A DNA stretch of 64,000 bases from Rhodoferax fermentans (GTDB lineage: Bacteria > Pseudomonadota > Gammaproteobacteria > Burkholderiales > Burkholderiaceae_C): positions 1,488,001 to 1,552,000 of the forward strand of contig NZ_MTJN01000002.1 of the NCBI RefSeq assembly GCF_002017865.1. The letters are read 5' to 3'. The notes below the pieces were generated by a model. The model saw nothing but the letters and a program-made list of their open reading frames with translations. It had not been told where the DNA came from and searched no databases. Made by a program: the position numbers and the translations under genes. Numbering within the stretch: the first letter of the stretch is position 1; the number at the start of each line of letters is the position of its first letter. This document shows positions 34,252 through 44,911 of the stretch, one piece after another.

Positions 34252-35467
34252 TTTCTTGGTCAATCCGCAGCACCACTGCGATGGCAGCGAGGTTGATCAG
34301 GATGGCGGAGCCGCCGTAACTCATGAGGGGCAGGGTCAGGCCTTTGGTCGGCAAGGCGCCCAGGTTCACACCCATGTTGATGAAGGACTGAAAGCCCATC
34401 CACACCGCTACCCCCTGAGCCACCAGGCCGGCAAACACCCGCTCCAGCGCAATCGCCTGGCGGCCGATGTACATCACCCGGCGGACCATCCACAAAAACA
34501 GGCCAATCACCAGAATGACACCCACCAGGCCAAATTCCTCACCAATCACCGCGAGCAGGAAGTCGGTGTGGGCCTCGGGCAGCCAGTTGAGTTTTTCCAC
34601 ACTGCCACCCAGACCCACGCCAAAAATCTCGCCGCGCCCGATGGCAATCAGCGAGTGGGTCAGCTGGTAACCCTTGGCCAGGGCGTTGGTTTCGCTCCAG
34701 GGGTCCAGATACGCAAAAATCCGCTCCCGACGGAACTCGCTGGTGGCGATCATGGTGCCAAAGGCCAGCAGCAGCACCGCCACAATCAGGAAGAACATGC
34801 GGGCATTCACGCCACCCAGGAACAGGATGCCCATGGCGATCACCGCAATCACCATGAAGGCGCCCATGTCGGGCTCGGCCAGCAGCAGCACCCCCACCAC
34901 CGCCACGGCGGCGCCCATGGGCAACACCGCGCGCAGGAAGCGCTCTTTCACATCCATCTTGCGCACCATGTAGTTGGCCGCGTACAGCAACACGGTGAAC
35001 TTGACCATCTCGGAGGGCTGAAAACTCAGCGGCCCCAGGCTAATCCAGCGGCGTGCGCCATAGACTTTTTTACCCACGCCGGGCACCAGCACCAGGGCCA
35101 GCAGCACCAACGAGACAACAAACAGCCAGGGTGCGGCTTTTTCCCAGGTCGCCAACGGCACCTGGTAGGCCATCAGGGCGCCGACAAAGGCCATCACCAG
35201 CCACATGCTGTGCCGCACCAGAAAGTAGGTCGGTGTGTATTGGGCAAAACGCGGGTTCTCCGGCAGCGCAATCGAGGCCGAATACACCATCACCAGCCCC
35301 CACAACAGCAACGCCGTGGTGACCCAGAACAGCGGCTGATCAAACCCCTGCGCCCGCACCGGTGCCGAGCCGGTGGCACCCAGGCGCACCGGCAACACAT
35401 CACCGGCAGGCCCGCCCAGCGTCCACAAACGCAGGCGCTGACCCAGGGGCAGACTGCGGCTGCTCAT
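34220..35467 (-). CDS. ftsW: Lipid II polymerase FtsW (SEDS family)
   Basis: Division-specific peptidoglycan glycosyltransferase, 415 residues with about ten membrane helices. Visible SEDS motifs include [21 protein letters not shown] [36 protein letters not shown] and [11 protein letters not shown]. Its start overlaps the murD stop. The last codons form half of a long hairpin (34211-34251). A cytoplasmic N-terminal tail of about 45 residues is longer than in E. coli. Confidence 0.97.
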   Translation of the reverse strand: MSSRSLPLGQRLRLWTLGGPAGDVLPVRLGATGSAPVRAQGFDQPLFWVTTALLLWGLVMVYSASIALPENPRFAQYTPTYFLVRHSMWLVMAFVGALMAYQVPLATWEKAAPWLFVVSLVLLALVLVPGVGKKVYGARRWISLGPLSFQPSEMVKFTVLLYAANYMVRKMDVKERFLRAVLPMGAAVAVVGVLLLAEPDMGAFMVIAVIAMGILFLGGVNARMFFLIVAVLLLAFGTMIATSEFRRERIFAYLDPWSETNALAKGYQLTHSLIAIGRGEIFGVGLGGSVEKLNWLPEAHTDFLLAVIGEEFGLVGVILVIGLFLWMVRRVMYIGRQAIALERVFAGLVAQGVAVWMGFQSFINMGVNLGALPTKGLTLPLMSYGGSAILINLAAIAVVLRIDQENRTLMHGGRV

Positions 35468-37065
35468 GCGCTTGCCTCCAACATCACACCGGCGTCGCTG
35501 GCCAGTTGGGCCACCGACTGCACAAACACCTGGGCCCGGTGTTCGTAGTTGTCAAACATGTCAAAACTGGCGCACGCCGGCGACATCAACACCGCATCAC
35601 CCGCCTGCGCCAGGGTGCTGGCCTGGGCCACCGCATCCATCATCGAGCTGGCGTCCAGCAGCGGCACACCGGTATCCAACAATGCGGCACGGATCTGTGG
35701 TGCGTCGCGCCCGATCAGCAGCACCGAACGCACATAACGGCGCACCGGCTCGGCCAAAGGTCCGAAGTCCTGGCCCTTGCCCTCACCCCCCAGAATCACC
35801 ACCACCTTGCGGTCGGCACCCAGGCCCATCAGCGCGGCCACGGTCGCGCCCACATTGGTGCCTTTGCTGTCGTCAAAGTACTCCACGTCCTTGACGGTGC
35901 CAATCGGCTGCACGCGGTGCGGTTCACCTGTGTATTCGCGCAGGCCATAAAGCATCGGCGCCAGCGCACAACCCGCCGCACTGGCCAGGGCCAGCGCCGA
36001 CAAGGCGTTGATGGCGTTGTGGCGGCCCCGGATGCGCAAGGCGTCAGCGGGCATCAGGCGCTGGATGAACAGCTCGTCAGCCGCTTCGCTGCGTTTGCGT
36101 TTGGTCTCGTCCGCATCCTGCGCCCGCACCAGCCAGGTCATGCCGTTGACCGACTCGATGCCAAAGTCACCCGGGCGCCGGGGCAGGTCACCACCAAACA
36201 GGATGCAAGGGCGCTGCTGCGGTTTTTGCAGCTTGACCTTGACAGGTGGTGGCAGCATGGCCATCACGGCCTCGTCTTCACGGTTGAGCACCATCAGGCC
36301 ACTCTGACCAAAGATGTGGGTCTTGGCCTCGACGTAGGCGGCCATCGAGCCATGCCAATCCAGATGGTCCTGGGTGATGTTGAGCACCGCACCAGCGGTG
36401 GGCTCAAAACTGGTTTCACCATCTAGCTGAAAACTCGACAACTCCAGCACCCAGACCTCGGGCAGGGTGTTGTTGTCCAGATGCTGCGCCAAGGTGTCAA
36501 GCAGGGTCGGGCCGATGTTGCCCGCCAGCGCCACCGTTTTACCGGCACGCTCAACCAGCTGGCCGGTCAGTGAGGTGACGGTGGTTTTGCCATTGGTGCC
36601 GGTGATGGCCAACACCGCTGGGGTGTAGCCGCGTTCAGCCTTCAACTGGGCCAGCGCCTGCGCATACAAGCCCAATTCGCCTGCAGCCCAGATACCGATT
36701 GCCTTGGCCGCTTCAAACACAGGAGCAACCTCGGCCGGACTCAAACCCGGGCTCTTGAACACCGCACGCAGATGGGGGCCCTGCACCAGGGCCGCAGTGA
36801 AAGCACCACCCACAAACCGGACGCCGGGCAGCTCGCTGTGCAGCTTGGCCAGCTGCGGCGGTGCGCTGCGGGTGTCGGCCACGGTGACCTGCGCACCACA
36901 GCGGTCACACCAGCGCGCCATCGCCAGGCCAGAGGCACCCAGGCCCAGGATCAGCACGGGCTGGTCTTGCAGCGGGTGTGGGTTGCTGGCGGGCTGTTCC
37001 AAAACGGCCAAAGCCCCCTCGGGGGGCAATGCGGTGATCGTGGTGTCAAGGGGTGTTGTTGTCAT
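35464..37065 (-). CDS. murD: UDP-N-acetylmuramoylalanine-D-glutamate ligase
   Basis: Adds D-Glu to UDP-MurNAc-L-Ala. Motifs are [16 protein letters not shown], the P-loop [30 protein letters not shown] and [17 protein letters not shown]. At 533 residues it is long for MurD (about 440 in E. coli). There is a 35-residue N-terminal extension, part of which ([14 protein letters not shown]) is encoded by a C/G-run hairpin, and an insert near residues 280-345 ([15 protein letters not shown]...[11 protein letters not shown]). The ATG at 37065 is chosen; the next gene upstream, mraY, ends at 37068. Confidence 0.96.
   Translation of the reverse strand: MTTTPLDTTITALPPEGALAVLEQPASNPHPLQDQPVLILGLGASGLAMARWCDRCGAQVTVADTRSAPPQLAKLHSELPGVRFVGGAFTAALVQGPHLRAVFKSPGLSPAEVAPVFEAAKAIGIWAAGELGLYAQALAQLKAERGYTPAVLAITGTNGKTTVTSLTGQLVERAGKTVALAGNIGPTLLDTLAQHLDNNTLPEVWVLELSSFQLDGETSFEPTAGAVLNITQDHLDWHGSMAAYVEAKTHIFGQSGLMVLNREDEAVMAMLPPPVKVKLQKPQQRPCILFGGDLPRRPGDFGIESVNGMTWLVRAQDADETKRKRSEAADELFIQRLMPADALRIRGRHNAINALSALALASAAGCALAPMLYGLREYTGEPHRVQPIGTVKDVEYFDDSKGTNVGATVAALMGLGADRKVVVILGGEGKGQDFGPLAEPVRRYVRSVLLIGRDAPQIRAALLDTGVPLLDASSMMDAVAQASTLAQAGDAVLMSPACASFDMFDNYEHRAQVFVQSVAQLASDAGVMLEASA
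37013..37027. repeat. C/G-run hairpin inside the murD 5' extension
   Basis: Inverted repeat GCCCCC (37013-37018) and GGGGGC (37022-37027). It encodes PPEGA in the non-conserved N-terminal extension of MurD and resembles the C/G-run spacers elsewhere in the window. Confidence 0.4.
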
Positions 37066-37067
37066 GG

Positions 37068-38246
37068 TCACCTCAGCTTCAAGGTGGACAGGCCGATCAG
37101 GCACAACAACATGGTGATGATCCAGAAGCGCACCACCACCTGGGTTTCTTTCCAACCGGTTTTCTCAAAATGGTGGTGCAGGGGCGCCATCTTGAGCAGG
37201 CGTTTGCCGCTGCCAAAACGTTTTTTGGTGTACTTGAAATACGTCACCTGCAGCATCACCGAAACCGCTTCGGCGACAAAAATGCCGCCCATGATGGCCA
37301 GCACAATCTCTTGCCGAACAATCACCGCGATGGTGCCCAGAGCACCACCGAGCGCCAGCGCACCCACGTCCCCCATGAAGACCTGGGCCGGGTGCGCGTT
37401 GAACCACAAAAAGGCCAGCCCGGCACCGGCCATGGCGGCGCAAAAAATCATCAACTCACCGGCCCCGGGGATGTGCGGCAAAAACAGGTAACGGGCAAAC
37501 ACCGCGTTGCCGGTGACGTAGGCAAAAATGCCCAGGCAGGCACCGACCATCACCACCGGCATGATCGCCAGGCCGTCCAGCCCGTCGGTCAGGTTCACCG
37601 CATTGCTGGAACCCACAATCACCAGATAGGTCAGGATCACAAAACCCAGCACACCGAGCGGGTAGCTGATTTCCTTGAAAAACGGCACCATCAGCCCGGC
37701 CTTGGGCGGCAGGCTCAGATCGAACCCCGACTGCACCCAGGTGAAAAACAGCTCCAGCACGCGGTAGTTGGTGTTTTCGGAAATGCTGAACACCAGGTAC
37801 AGCGCCGCCGCCAGACCAATCAGCGACTGCCACAGGTATTTTTCGCGTGAGGGCATGCCCTCGGGGTCTTTGTTGACCACCTTGCGCCAGTCGTCGGACC
37901 AACCAATGGCGCCAAAACCCAGCGTCACCAGCAGCACGATCCACACGAACCGGTTGCTCCAGTCAAACCACAGCAGGGTCGAGAGCGCAATGCTCAGCAA
38001 AATCAGCACCCCGCCCATGGTCGGCGTGCCACTTTTGACCAGGTGCGACTCCATGCCGTAGCCGCGGATCGGTTGGCCGATCTTGAGGGCGGTCAGGCGA
38101 CGGATCACCCAGGGACCGGCGGCAATGCCCATCAGCAGCGCAGTCATCGCAGCCATCACCGCGCGGAAGGTCTGGTACTGGAACACGCGCAAAAAGCCCA
38201 GTTCGGGCGAGAGGGTTTGCAACCATTGGGCCAGCCAGATCAGCAT
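37068..38246 (-). CDS. mraY: Phospho-MurNAc-pentapeptide translocase MraY
   Basis: Integral membrane enzyme that links phospho-MurNAc-pentapeptide to undecaprenyl phosphate (lipid I). The 392-residue protein has about ten helices. Motifs are [26 protein letters not shown] (catalytic aspartates), [22 protein letters not shown] and [14 protein letters not shown]. Its ATG overlaps the murF stop by 7 bp. Confidence 0.98.
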   Translation of the reverse strand: MLIWLAQWLQTLSPELGFLRVFQYQTFRAVMAAMTALLMGIAAGPWVIRRLTALKIGQPIRGYGMESHLVKSGTPTMGGVLILLSIALSTLLWFDWSNRFVWIVLLVTLGFGAIGWSDDWRKVVNKDPEGMPSREKYLWQSLIGLAAALYLVFSISENTNYRVLELFFTWVQSGFDLSLPPKAGLMVPFFKEISYPLGVLGFVILTYLVIVGSSNAVNLTDGLDGLAIMPVVMVGACLGIFAYVTGNAVFARYLFLPHIPGAGELMIFCAAMAGAGLAFLWFNAHPAQVFMGDVGALALGGALGTIAVIVRQEIVLAIMGGIFVAEAVSVMLQVTYFKYTKKRFGSGKRLLKMAPLHHHFEKTGWKETQVVVRFWIITMLLCLIGLSTLKLR

Positions 38247-39664
38247 GTGACCCCCTTGGGTGCGTCAGCGGTGGCCAGCAGTGCCTCCACCACGCGCTCC
38301 ATCTTCATGAAACGCGAGCCTTTGACCAGCACGCTGGCCACCTCCGGCAAGGTGCTGAGCACCGCCGCTTGTAAATCCATCATCTCGGGGTACACCTTGA
38401 TCTCTTCAAAATTCATAGCTGCTTGCCCATTCTGTATACCGGTCACAAGCACTTTTTCTATATTCTTCTGGCGGGCATGGGCCAGCGCCTCGGCATGGAA
38501 CTGCGGGCCCTGGTCACCCACCTCGCCCATGTCACCCAGCACCAGCAGGCGCGGCCCGGGTAAAGCCGCCAACACGTCGATGGCGGCACGCACCGAGTCC
38601 GGGTTGGCGTTGTAGGTGTCGTCCACCACGGTGATGGCGCGACCCAGGCGCTGCAGCTGCAGTGCCCGACTGCGGCCTTTGACCGGTTCAAACGCACTCA
38701 AACCCTGCGCGATGGCGGCCAGCGGCACACCAGCGGCCAGCGCACAAGCCACCGCTGCAAGGGAGTTCTTGACGTTGTGGGCACCGGCGATGTGCAAGCT
38801 GTAGGACAGCGCACCGGCGGGTGTGCTGGCGCTGACTTGCCAGGCGGCGTCCTGCCAACCGGTGTGCAACGCAAACACATCGGCACCTGCTTGTGCCTGC
38901 GCCGCAAAAGTCAGCACTTTGCGCTGACCCGCCAAGGCCGCCCAGACCGGGCTGTAAGCATCGTCGGCCGGGAACACCGCCACGCCGTCAACAGGCAGCG
39001 CACGGATCACCGAGCCGTTTTCCTCGGCCACGGCCTGCACCGTGTGCATGAATTCGAGGTGCTCACGCTGGGCGTTGTTGACCAGCGCCACCGTGGGCTG
39101 GGCAATGGCCGCCAGCGTGGCAATTTCACCGGGGTGGTTCATGCCCAGTTCGACCACCGCGATGGTGTTGGCCGGGGTCAGACGCAGCACGGTGAGTGGC
39201 ACGCCAATGTCGTTGTTGAAGTTGCCTTGGGTGGACAGGGCAGCGGCGCCTTGGTGGGCGCGCAGGATGGCCGCGACCATCTGGGTCACCGTGGTTTTGC
39301 CATTGCTGCCGGTCACCGCGATCAGCGGCAGTGCAAACCGGGCACGGTGCTGCGTGGCCAGTTGTGCCAGCGCCAGCCGCGCATCGGGCACCACCAAACC
39401 AGGCAAACCGGCTTGCGCCAGTTGGGCTGCGGCGCCCTCGCCCTGGCAAATCGCAGCCACCGCGCCTTTGGCCTTGGCCTCTGCCAGGAAGGCATTGGCG
39501 TCAAAACGTTCACCGCGCAAAGCCACAAACAGGTCACCGGGCTGCAAGCTGCGGCTGTCGCTGTGCACGCGGGCAATCGCCACCGGCACAGTCACGTCCA
39601 GGCCCACGGCTTGCGCCCCATCGAGCCAGTAGGCAGCTTGTTGCAGGGTCATCAGGCTGCTCAT
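38240..39664 (-). CDS. murF: UDP-MurNAc-tripeptide-D-Ala-D-Ala ligase
   Basis: Adds D-Ala-D-Ala to complete the UDP-MurNAc-pentapeptide. The 474-residue Mur ligase has the P-loop [44 protein letters not shown] and LGDMGEVG. The ATG at 39664 overlaps the murE stop by 4 bp. A degenerate palindromic element appears to encode [20 protein letters not shown] in the C-terminal domain. Confidence 0.97.
   Translation of the reverse strand: MSSLMTLQQAAYWLDGAQAVGLDVTVPVAIARVHSDSRSLQPGDLFVALRGERFDANAFLAEAKAKGAVAAICQGEGAAAQLAQAGLPGLVVPDARLALAQLATQHRARFALPLIAVTGSNGKTTVTQMVAAILRAHQGAAALSTQGNFNNDIGVPLTVLRLTPANTIAVVELGMNHPGEIATLAAIAQPTVALVNNAQREHLEFMHTVQAVAEENGSVIRALPVDGVAVFPADDAYSPVWAALAGQRKVLTFAAQAQAGADVFALHTGWQDAAWQVSASTPAGALSYSLHIAGAHNVKNSLAAVACALAAGVPLAAIAQGLSAFEPVKGRSRALQLQRLGRAITVVDDTYNANPDSVRAAIDVLAALPGPRLLVLGDMGEVGDQGPQFHAEALAHARQKNIEKVLVTGIQNGQAAMNFEEIKVYPEMMDLQAAVLSTLPEVASVLVKGSRFMKMERVVEALLATADAPKGVTC
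38409..38465. repeat. Palindromic element copy 8 (degenerate), inside murF
   Basis: Left flank TTCATAGCTGCTTGCCC and right part CACAAGCACTTTTTCTATA, with GCTTG and CAAGC arms. On the coding strand it reads [15 protein letters not shown] in the phase shared with the dapF copy. Confidence 0.4.
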
Positions 39665-41175
39665 GCGTCCACCCCGCTGGTGTTGGGGGCGCGTTGCGCC
39701 AGCGCCTGGCGCACCTGGTCCAGGTCCAGGAACGGGTGACGTTTGCCGGCGATTTCCTGGTAATCCTCGTGGCCCTTGCCTGCCACCAGCACCACATCGG
39801 CGGCGGCGGCCTGCGTTATTGCCTGGCTGATGGCGCGGGCACGGTCTGGCTCCACCATGACACCGGGCACCCCACTCAGGCCCAGCAAGATTTGACAAAT
39901 GATGGCGTCGGGCGCCTCGCTGCGCGGGTTGTCGCTGGTCACCAGCACCCGGTCGGCATGGCTCGCGGCCACCGCGCCCATCAGCGGGCGTTTGCTGGTG
40001 TCGCGGTCACCCCCACAACCAAACACACACCAAAGCTGGCCACCACGTTGCGCCGCCACCGGTTTCAGGGCGTCGAGCGCCTTGGCCAGGGCGTCAGGGG
40101 TGTGGGCGTAGTCCACCGCCACCAGCGGCTGACCTGGCTGGTTGACACATTCCATGCGCCCCGGCACCGGGGTCAAGGCCGAGCAGGCCTCCACCGCCGC
40201 CGCCAGCGGCACACCCAGGCTGCGCAAAGTCGCGATCACACCGAGCAGGTTGGCCACGTTGTAGTCACCAATCAGACCGGTGGCCAGTGGCAGCGCCTGC
40301 TCAGCTTCCACGACCGTGCAACGGGTTCCGCCCTGGCTGTAATCAATCGCCTGCGCCTGCAGGCGCGCGCCATTGCCGACACCGGGCAGCATCGACACAC
40401 TCCAGAGATCCAATGCGCTGCCCGCCAGGGTGTGGGCCAGGTCGGCGCCGTAAGCATCATCCACATTGACCACCGCCGCGCACAGGCCGGGCCAGGCAAA
40501 AAGTTTGCTCTTGGCCTGCCAATAGGCTTCCATGCTGCCGTGGTAGTCCAGGTGGTCCTGCGTCAGATTGGTCAGGATCGCGGTGTGGATCTGCGTGCCG
40601 TCCAGGCGATGTTCTTCGATGCCAATCGAGGATGCCTCAATGGCGCAGGCACCAAATCCCTGAGCCACAAAACGCGCAAACGCCGACTGCAGCGCCACCG
40701 GGTCGGGCGTGGTCAGGCCGGTGCTCACCACATCGGGCGGCACACCAATGCCCAAAGTACCCACCAGCCCGCATGGAATGGGGGCTGCCTGCTTCAAATT
40801 CGAGAGTGCCTGGGCCAACCACCAGGCGGTGGAGGTTTTGCCGTTGGTGCCGGTGACGGCCAGCACGGCCAAGGCTTGGCTGGGTTGGTCAAAGTAGAGG
40901 CTGGCCAGCGGACCGCTGGCGGCCTTGAGGCCGCTGTAGCTGGCGATACGCGGGTCATCAAAAGCAAAGGCCTCGGCACCGCTTTGTTCTACCAGACAGG
41001 CTGCTGCACCTTTTGCCAACGCGCCCGCCACATGTTGGCGCGCGTCCACTGCCGCACCGGGCCAGGCCAGAAAACCGTCACCTGGCAACAGCTGGCGGCT
41101 GTCGGTGCGCAAGTTGCCACTCACCTGTGCGCGCAACCAGGACACGGCCTCTTGGGGACTGGACAGATGCCGCAT
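39661..41175 (-). CDS. murE: UDP-MurNAc-L-Ala-D-Glu-2,6-diaminopimelate ligase
   Basis: Adds meso-diaminopimelate to the stem peptide. The 504-residue enzyme has the P-loop AVTGTNGKTSTAWW, NLTQDHLDYHGSMEAYW, DYAHTPDALAKAL and TSDNPRSEAP, in which DNPR marks meso-DAP rather than lysine specificity. It overlaps ftsI by one base. Confidence 0.97.
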   Translation of the reverse strand: MRHLSSPQEAVSWLRAQVSGNLRTDSRQLLPGDGFLAWPGAAVDARQHVAGALAKGAAACLVEQSGAEAFAFDDPRIASYSGLKAASGPLASLYFDQPSQALAVLAVTGTNGKTSTAWWLAQALSNLKQAAPIPCGLVGTLGIGVPPDVVSTGLTTPDPVALQSAFARFVAQGFGACAIEASSIGIEEHRLDGTQIHTAILTNLTQDHLDYHGSMEAYWQAKSKLFAWPGLCAAVVNVDDAYGADLAHTLAGSALDLWSVSMLPGVGNGARLQAQAIDYSQGGTRCTVVEAEQALPLATGLIGDYNVANLLGVIATLRSLGVPLAAAVEACSALTPVPGRMECVNQPGQPLVAVDYAHTPDALAKALDALKPVAAQRGGQLWCVFGCGGDRDTSKRPLMGAVAASHADRVLVTSDNPRSEAPDAIICQILLGLSGVPGVMVEPDRARAISQAITQAAAADVVLVAGKGHEDYQEIAGKRHPFLDLDQVRQALAQRAPNTSGVDA

Positions 41176-42908
41176 CAGAAGGACTCCTCGACGGTCTCGG
41201 TGACCACCTGGGGCACCACCGTCATGTCAGGTGCAATGCCCAACACCCGCAGGGTTTGTTGCACGGTTTTGCTGAACACCGGCGCGGCCGTGTCGCCCCC
41301 GAAATATTTGCCATTGCTGGGCTCGTCAATCATCACCGCCACCACAATCCGCGGCGCGTCGATCGGTGCCAGACCGGCAAACACACCCCGGTAACGGTGA
41401 CCGGCATAACCCCGGCCCTCCTGCTTGTGGGCGGTACCGGTTTTGCCACCCACCGAGTAACCCATGGTTTGCGCCTTGGAAGCGGTTCCACCGGGGCCAA
41501 CCACCATGTGCAACATGGTGCGCACATCGCGTGCCACCTTGCTCTGGAACACCGGCTGGCCGCTGACCGGGTTGTCCACTTTGAGCATCGAGATCGGTGC
41601 CAGGTCACCGTCACGGCCAAACACCGTGTAGGCGTGGGCCAGCTGCATCAGGCTGACCGACAGGCCGTAGCCGTAGCTCATCGTGGCCTGCTCAATCGGC
41701 CGCCAGCCTTTGTAGGGGCGCAGGCGGCCACTCACCGCGCCCGGGAACGGCACTTGCGGCTTCTGGCCAAAACCCACGTTGCTGAACATCTCCCACATCT
41801 CGCGCGCGGGCATTTGCAGCGCAATCTTGGCGGTGCCGATGTTGCTGGACTTCTGGATCACCTCGCTGACACTGAGCACACCGTGCGCGTGTGAGTCGGA
41901 AATGGTGGCGCTGCCAATGGTCAAACGCCCCGGGGCGGTCTGGATCGGGGTGTTGGGGGTGACGCGCCCGGTGTTGAGCGCCAGCCCGATGACAAAGGGC
42001 TTCATGGTCGAACCGGGCTCAAAACTGTCGGTCAAGGCCCGGTTGCGCAGCTGTTCACCGCTGAGGTTCTGGCGTTTGTCCGGCACAAAACTCGGGTAGT
42101 TGGCCAGCGCCAGCACCTCGCCAGTGTGCACATCGAGCACCACCACGCTGCCGGCTTTGGCCTTGTGTAACAACACCGCTTCCTTGAGGGTCTGGAAGGC
42201 AAAAAATTGCACCTTGCTGTCGATGCTGAGCTGCAGGTCACGGCCATCCACCGGGGCGATCTGCTCACCCACGGCTTCCACCACCCGGCCCATGCGGTCC
42301 TTGATGACCCGGCGCGAGCCACTGCGCCCGCCCAGGTCCTTGTTGAAGGCCAGCTCGATGCCCTCCTGACCCATGTCTTCGACACTGGTGAAGCCCACCA
42401 CATGGGCGGCTGACTCACCTTCCGGGTACTGGCGTTTGTATTCCTTGCGCTGGTAGATGCCCTTGATGGCCAGTGCCTCGATCTCTTTGCCAACCGACTC
42501 GTCCACCTGGCGCTTGAGCCAGACAAAACTCTTGTCCTCGTCTTCGAGCTTCTTGTTGAGATCGGTCATCGTCAGACCCAGCAACTTGGCCAGCTTCTTG
42601 AGCTTGACCGGGTCGCGGTCCACATCCTCGGGAATCGCCCAGATGCTGGGCACCGGGATGCTGGAGGCCAGAATCACCCCATTGCGATCCAGAATGCGCC
42701 CGCGACTGGCCGGCAGCGCCAGCGTGCGGGCAAAACGCACCTCACCCTGCCGCTGGAAAAAGTCGTTTTCAATCACCTGGATGTACACCGCGCGCCCGGC
42801 CAAACCGGCAAAAGCCAGGGCAATCGCGGCCACGATGAACTTGCTGCGCCAGACCGGGGTCGGGCTGGCCAGCAAGGGGCTGGAGTTGTAGGCGATGCTG
42901 CGGCTCAT
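41175..42908 (-). CDS. ftsI: Septal peptidoglycan transpeptidase PBP3
   Basis: Cross-links septal peptidoglycan; the partner of FtsW and a beta-lactam target. The 577-residue class B PBP has an N-terminal membrane helix (FIVAAIALAFAGLAGRAVYIQV), a pedestal domain with GRILDRNG, and the transpeptidase motifs SxxK in FEPGSTMKPF, SSN in IQKSSNIGT and KTG in GGKTGTAHK. Confidence 0.97.
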   Translation of the reverse strand: MSRSIAYNSSPLLASPTPVWRSKFIVAAIALAFAGLAGRAVYIQVIENDFFQRQGEVRFARTLALPASRGRILDRNGVILASSIPVPSIWAIPEDVDRDPVKLKKLAKLLGLTMTDLNKKLEDEDKSFVWLKRQVDESVGKEIEALAIKGIYQRKEYKRQYPEGESAAHVVGFTSVEDMGQEGIELAFNKDLGGRSGSRRVIKDRMGRVVEAVGEQIAPVDGRDLQLSIDSKVQFFAFQTLKEAVLLHKAKAGSVVVLDVHTGEVLALANYPSFVPDKRQNLSGEQLRNRALTDSFEPGSTMKPFVIGLALNTGRVTPNTPIQTAPGRLTIGSATISDSHAHGVLSVSEVIQKSSNIGTAKIALQMPAREMWEMFSNVGFGQKPQVPFPGAVSGRLRPYKGWRPIEQATMSYGYGLSVSLMQLAHAYTVFGRDGDLAPISMLKVDNPVSGQPVFQSKVARDVRTMLHMVVGPGGTASKAQTMGYSVGGKTGTAHKQEGRGYAGHRYRGVFAGLAPIDAPRIVVAVMIDEPSNGKYFGGDTAAPVFSKTVQQTLRVLGIAPDMTVVPQVVTETVEESF

Positions 42909-43231
42909 CTCAACTGCCCGCTGCTGGGGTTGGCGGGTTTACCGGCACCAGGCTGCTCGTTGGCGCCGCCGACATAGGCCACATAGGTCGTAATGGCCGG
43001 GTTGGCCGGGCGCATCTGCAAGCGCGACTTGGCCAGCCCCTCGATCCGCGCCGAGGTGGATTGCGCGCGTTTCTCCACCTGCAAGCGCTCGTTTTCAAGC
43101 TCCAGTTTGTGCGCCTGGGCACGGGCACGGTCAAGCTCCGAGAACAGATGGCGCGACTCGTATTGCACATTCACCAGGTACAGGGCGCTGAGCACCACCC
43201 CCAGCAACAACAGCATGTTCAGGCGCATCAT
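42905..43231 (-). CDS. ftsL: Cell division protein FtsL
   Basis: A 108-residue bitopic divisome protein. It has an N-terminal membrane helix ([21 protein letters not shown]) followed by a periplasmic leucine-zipper-like coiled coil ([27 protein letters not shown]) that pairs with FtsB and FtsQ. It overlaps both ftsI and rsmH by 4 bp. Confidence 0.94.
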   Translation of the reverse strand: MMRLNMLLLLGVVLSALYLVNVQYESRHLFSELDRARAQAHKLELENERLQVEKRAQSTSARIEGLAKSRLQMRPANPAITTYVAYVGGANEQPGAGKPANPSSGQLR

Positions 43232-44181
43232 GCGTGCCCCCGAATCGGTTCGGCTGTGCGCTCGGCAACCCGCATGATCGCGCTGCGGGCGCGCGGGTTG
43301 GCCGCCACCTCGGCAGCACCCGGACGCGTGCGACCCAGCGCCTTGAGGTGCATCACTTGGGGTGCGGCAAACGGGGCACGGCGGTCATACACCTCTTTGG
43401 CATGCTGGGTGATGAACTGTTTGACGATGCGGTCTTCCAGCGAATGGAAACTGATCACCACCAACCGCCCACCGGGCTGAAGCACCTTGAGTGCGCCGTC
43501 TAACGCCTGTTGCAGCTCTTCAAGCTCGGCGTTGATGAAAATCCGAAAAGCCTGAAATGTGCGCGTTGCAGGGTTCTGACCCGGCTCGCGGGTTTTGACC
43601 GTGTCAGCCACGAGCTGGGCCAGTTCAGTGGTGGAGACAAGGGGGCCCCGAGCCTGTCGGCGCGCAACAATCGCCTTTGCAATGGGGCCAGCAAACCGTT
43701 CTTCGCCATAGTCACGAATCACCTCCGTTATTTGATCAACTTCGGCATGGGCCAGCCATTGCGCCACCGAGGTGCCGCGGGTGGTGTCCATGCGCATATC
43801 CAGAGGACCTTCGAACCTGAAACTGAAACCCCGCGCCGGGTTGTCCACCTGCGGCGAGCTGATACCCAAATCAAGCAAAACCCCGGCCACACTGGCCTCA
43901 GGCAACTCATCCAGATGCCTGAAACCCTGGTGGCGAATCGAAAAACGCGGGTCGGTGATGCTGGCAGCCTCCGCCAGGGCATCGGGGTCTTTGTCAAACG
44001 CGATCAGCCGCGCGTCTGCAGCCAATCGCGACAGAATCAGGCGGCTGTGGCCACCCCGGCCAAAAGTGGCATCCACGTACACCGCTGGCGCCGGGCTGGG
44101 GCCAGTCGTGTCAGCACTGCCAAGCAAAGCGTCGACTGCTTCGCCCAACAACACGGTGGTGTGTGTCCATGCGTTGTCCAC
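43228..44181 (-). CDS. rsmH: 16S rRNA (cytosine-1402-N4) methyltransferase
   Basis: SAM-dependent enzyme that methylates C1402 in the ribosomal P site. The 317-residue protein has [29 protein letters not shown] (SAM site), [22 protein letters not shown] and [15 protein letters not shown]. It is the second gene of the dcw cluster, 9 bp after mraZ. Confidence 0.97.
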   Translation of the reverse strand: MDNAWTHTTVLLGEAVDALLGSADTTGPSPAPAVYVDATFGRGGHSRLILSRLAADARLIAFDKDPDALAEAASITDPRFSIRHQGFRHLDELPEASVAGVLLDLGISSPQVDNPARGFSFRFEGPLDMRMDTTRGTSVAQWLAHAEVDQITEVIRDYGEERFAGPIAKAIVARRQARGPLVSTTELAQLVADTVKTREPGQNPATRTFQAFRIFINAELEELQQALDGALKVLQPGGRLVVISFHSLEDRIVKQFITQHAKEVYDRRAPFAAPQVMHLKALGRTRPGAAEVAANPRARSAIMRVAERTAEPIRGHA

Positions 44182-44190
44182 CGCCAGCCT

Positions 44191-44619
44191 TCAGAACGCA
44201 AAGTCTTTGAAAACATCGGGCATGCCGCCCTGCATGGCCTGGGCTTCTTTGGCATCGTAGGTCGCTTTGTCCCAGAGCTCAAAGTAGCTGCCCATGCCCA
44301 GCAACACCGCTTCCTTGGTGATGCCGGCGGCCGCGCGCAGTTCGGGGGAGACCAGCACACGACCGGTGGCATCGATCTCCACATCCATGGCGTTGCCCAA
44401 AAAGATACGTTTCCACCACTGCGCCGACATCGGCAACGAGCCGATGCGTTCGCGGAACTTCTCCCATTCGGGCCGCGCGAAAATCATCAGGCAGCCGTCC
44501 GGGTGTTTGGTGATGGTGAGCTGGCCACTCGCGGTGGCACTCAAGACGTCACGATGCCGGGTCGGCACAGACAGCCGACCCTTTGCATCCAGACTCAATG
44601 AGGAAGCCCCTTGAAACAC
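44191..44619 (-). CDS. mraZ: Transcriptional regulator MraZ
   Basis: DNA-binding repressor of the dcw cluster, 142 residues with two SpoVT/AbrB-like halves ([46 protein letters not shown]). The GTG at 44619 gives the usual MraZ start VFQGASS; the open frame extends upstream but crosses the operator. AAAGG lies upstream. Four matching boxes at 44668-44701 support autoregulation. Confidence 0.95.
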   Translation of the reverse strand: MFQGASSLSLDAKGRLSVPTRHRDVLSATASGQLTITKHPDGCLMIFARPEWEKFRERIGSLPMSAQWWKRIFLGNAMDVEIDATGRVLVSPELRAAAGITKEAVLLGMGSYFELWDKATYDAKEAQAMQGGMPDVFKDFAF

Positions 44620-44667
44620 TTGAAATGACCTTTTTGGATAAACCAGTTGAGCAAACGCAGAGAAAAG

Positions 44668-44701
44668 GCACTTTCCACCACTAAATTGCACTTTTTTGCA
44701 C
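44668..44701 (-). promoter_or_regulatory. MraZ operator: four boxes at 10-bp spacing
   Basis: On the minus strand GTGC, GTGC, GTGG and GTGC recur exactly every 10 bp (complements at 44698, 44688, 44678, 44668), mostly as AAAGTGC. MraZ is known to bind short direct repeats with this helical spacing (TGGG type in E. coli, AAAGTG type in mollicutes). It lies about 50 bp upstream of the mraZ start. A promoter with TTGCGG and TACAGT (16-bp spacer) is possible immediately upstream. Confidence 0.85.
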
Positions 44702-44842
44702 TGTATCAGCAAAATTGTTTCCCGCAAACACACGGACTACAAATTTTTACAATGAAATCAACAACTTAGCAGCGACTTTGAAGGCAACAGCCCGACAAAA
44801 TCGTTGTAAATGAAGCACTTAGAAGACGCACTGAAAGTGATG

Positions 44843-44867
44843 CTTGAGGATGAAAAACATCCTCAAG
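44843..44867 (-). terminator. Hairpin downstream of hslU
   Basis: Perfect 10-bp arms, CTTGAGGATG (44843-44852) and CATCCTCAAG (44858-44867), with a five-base loop, 45 bp after the hslU stop. No U-tract follows, so intrinsic termination is uncertain. The 178-bp gap 44734-44911 otherwise holds only a possible 26-codon plus-strand ORF at 44810-44890. Confidence 0.5.
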
Positions 44868-44911
44868 AAACGTGCGAAGTTACCGGATGACGGACGGCTG
44901 CCGACAGGCAA

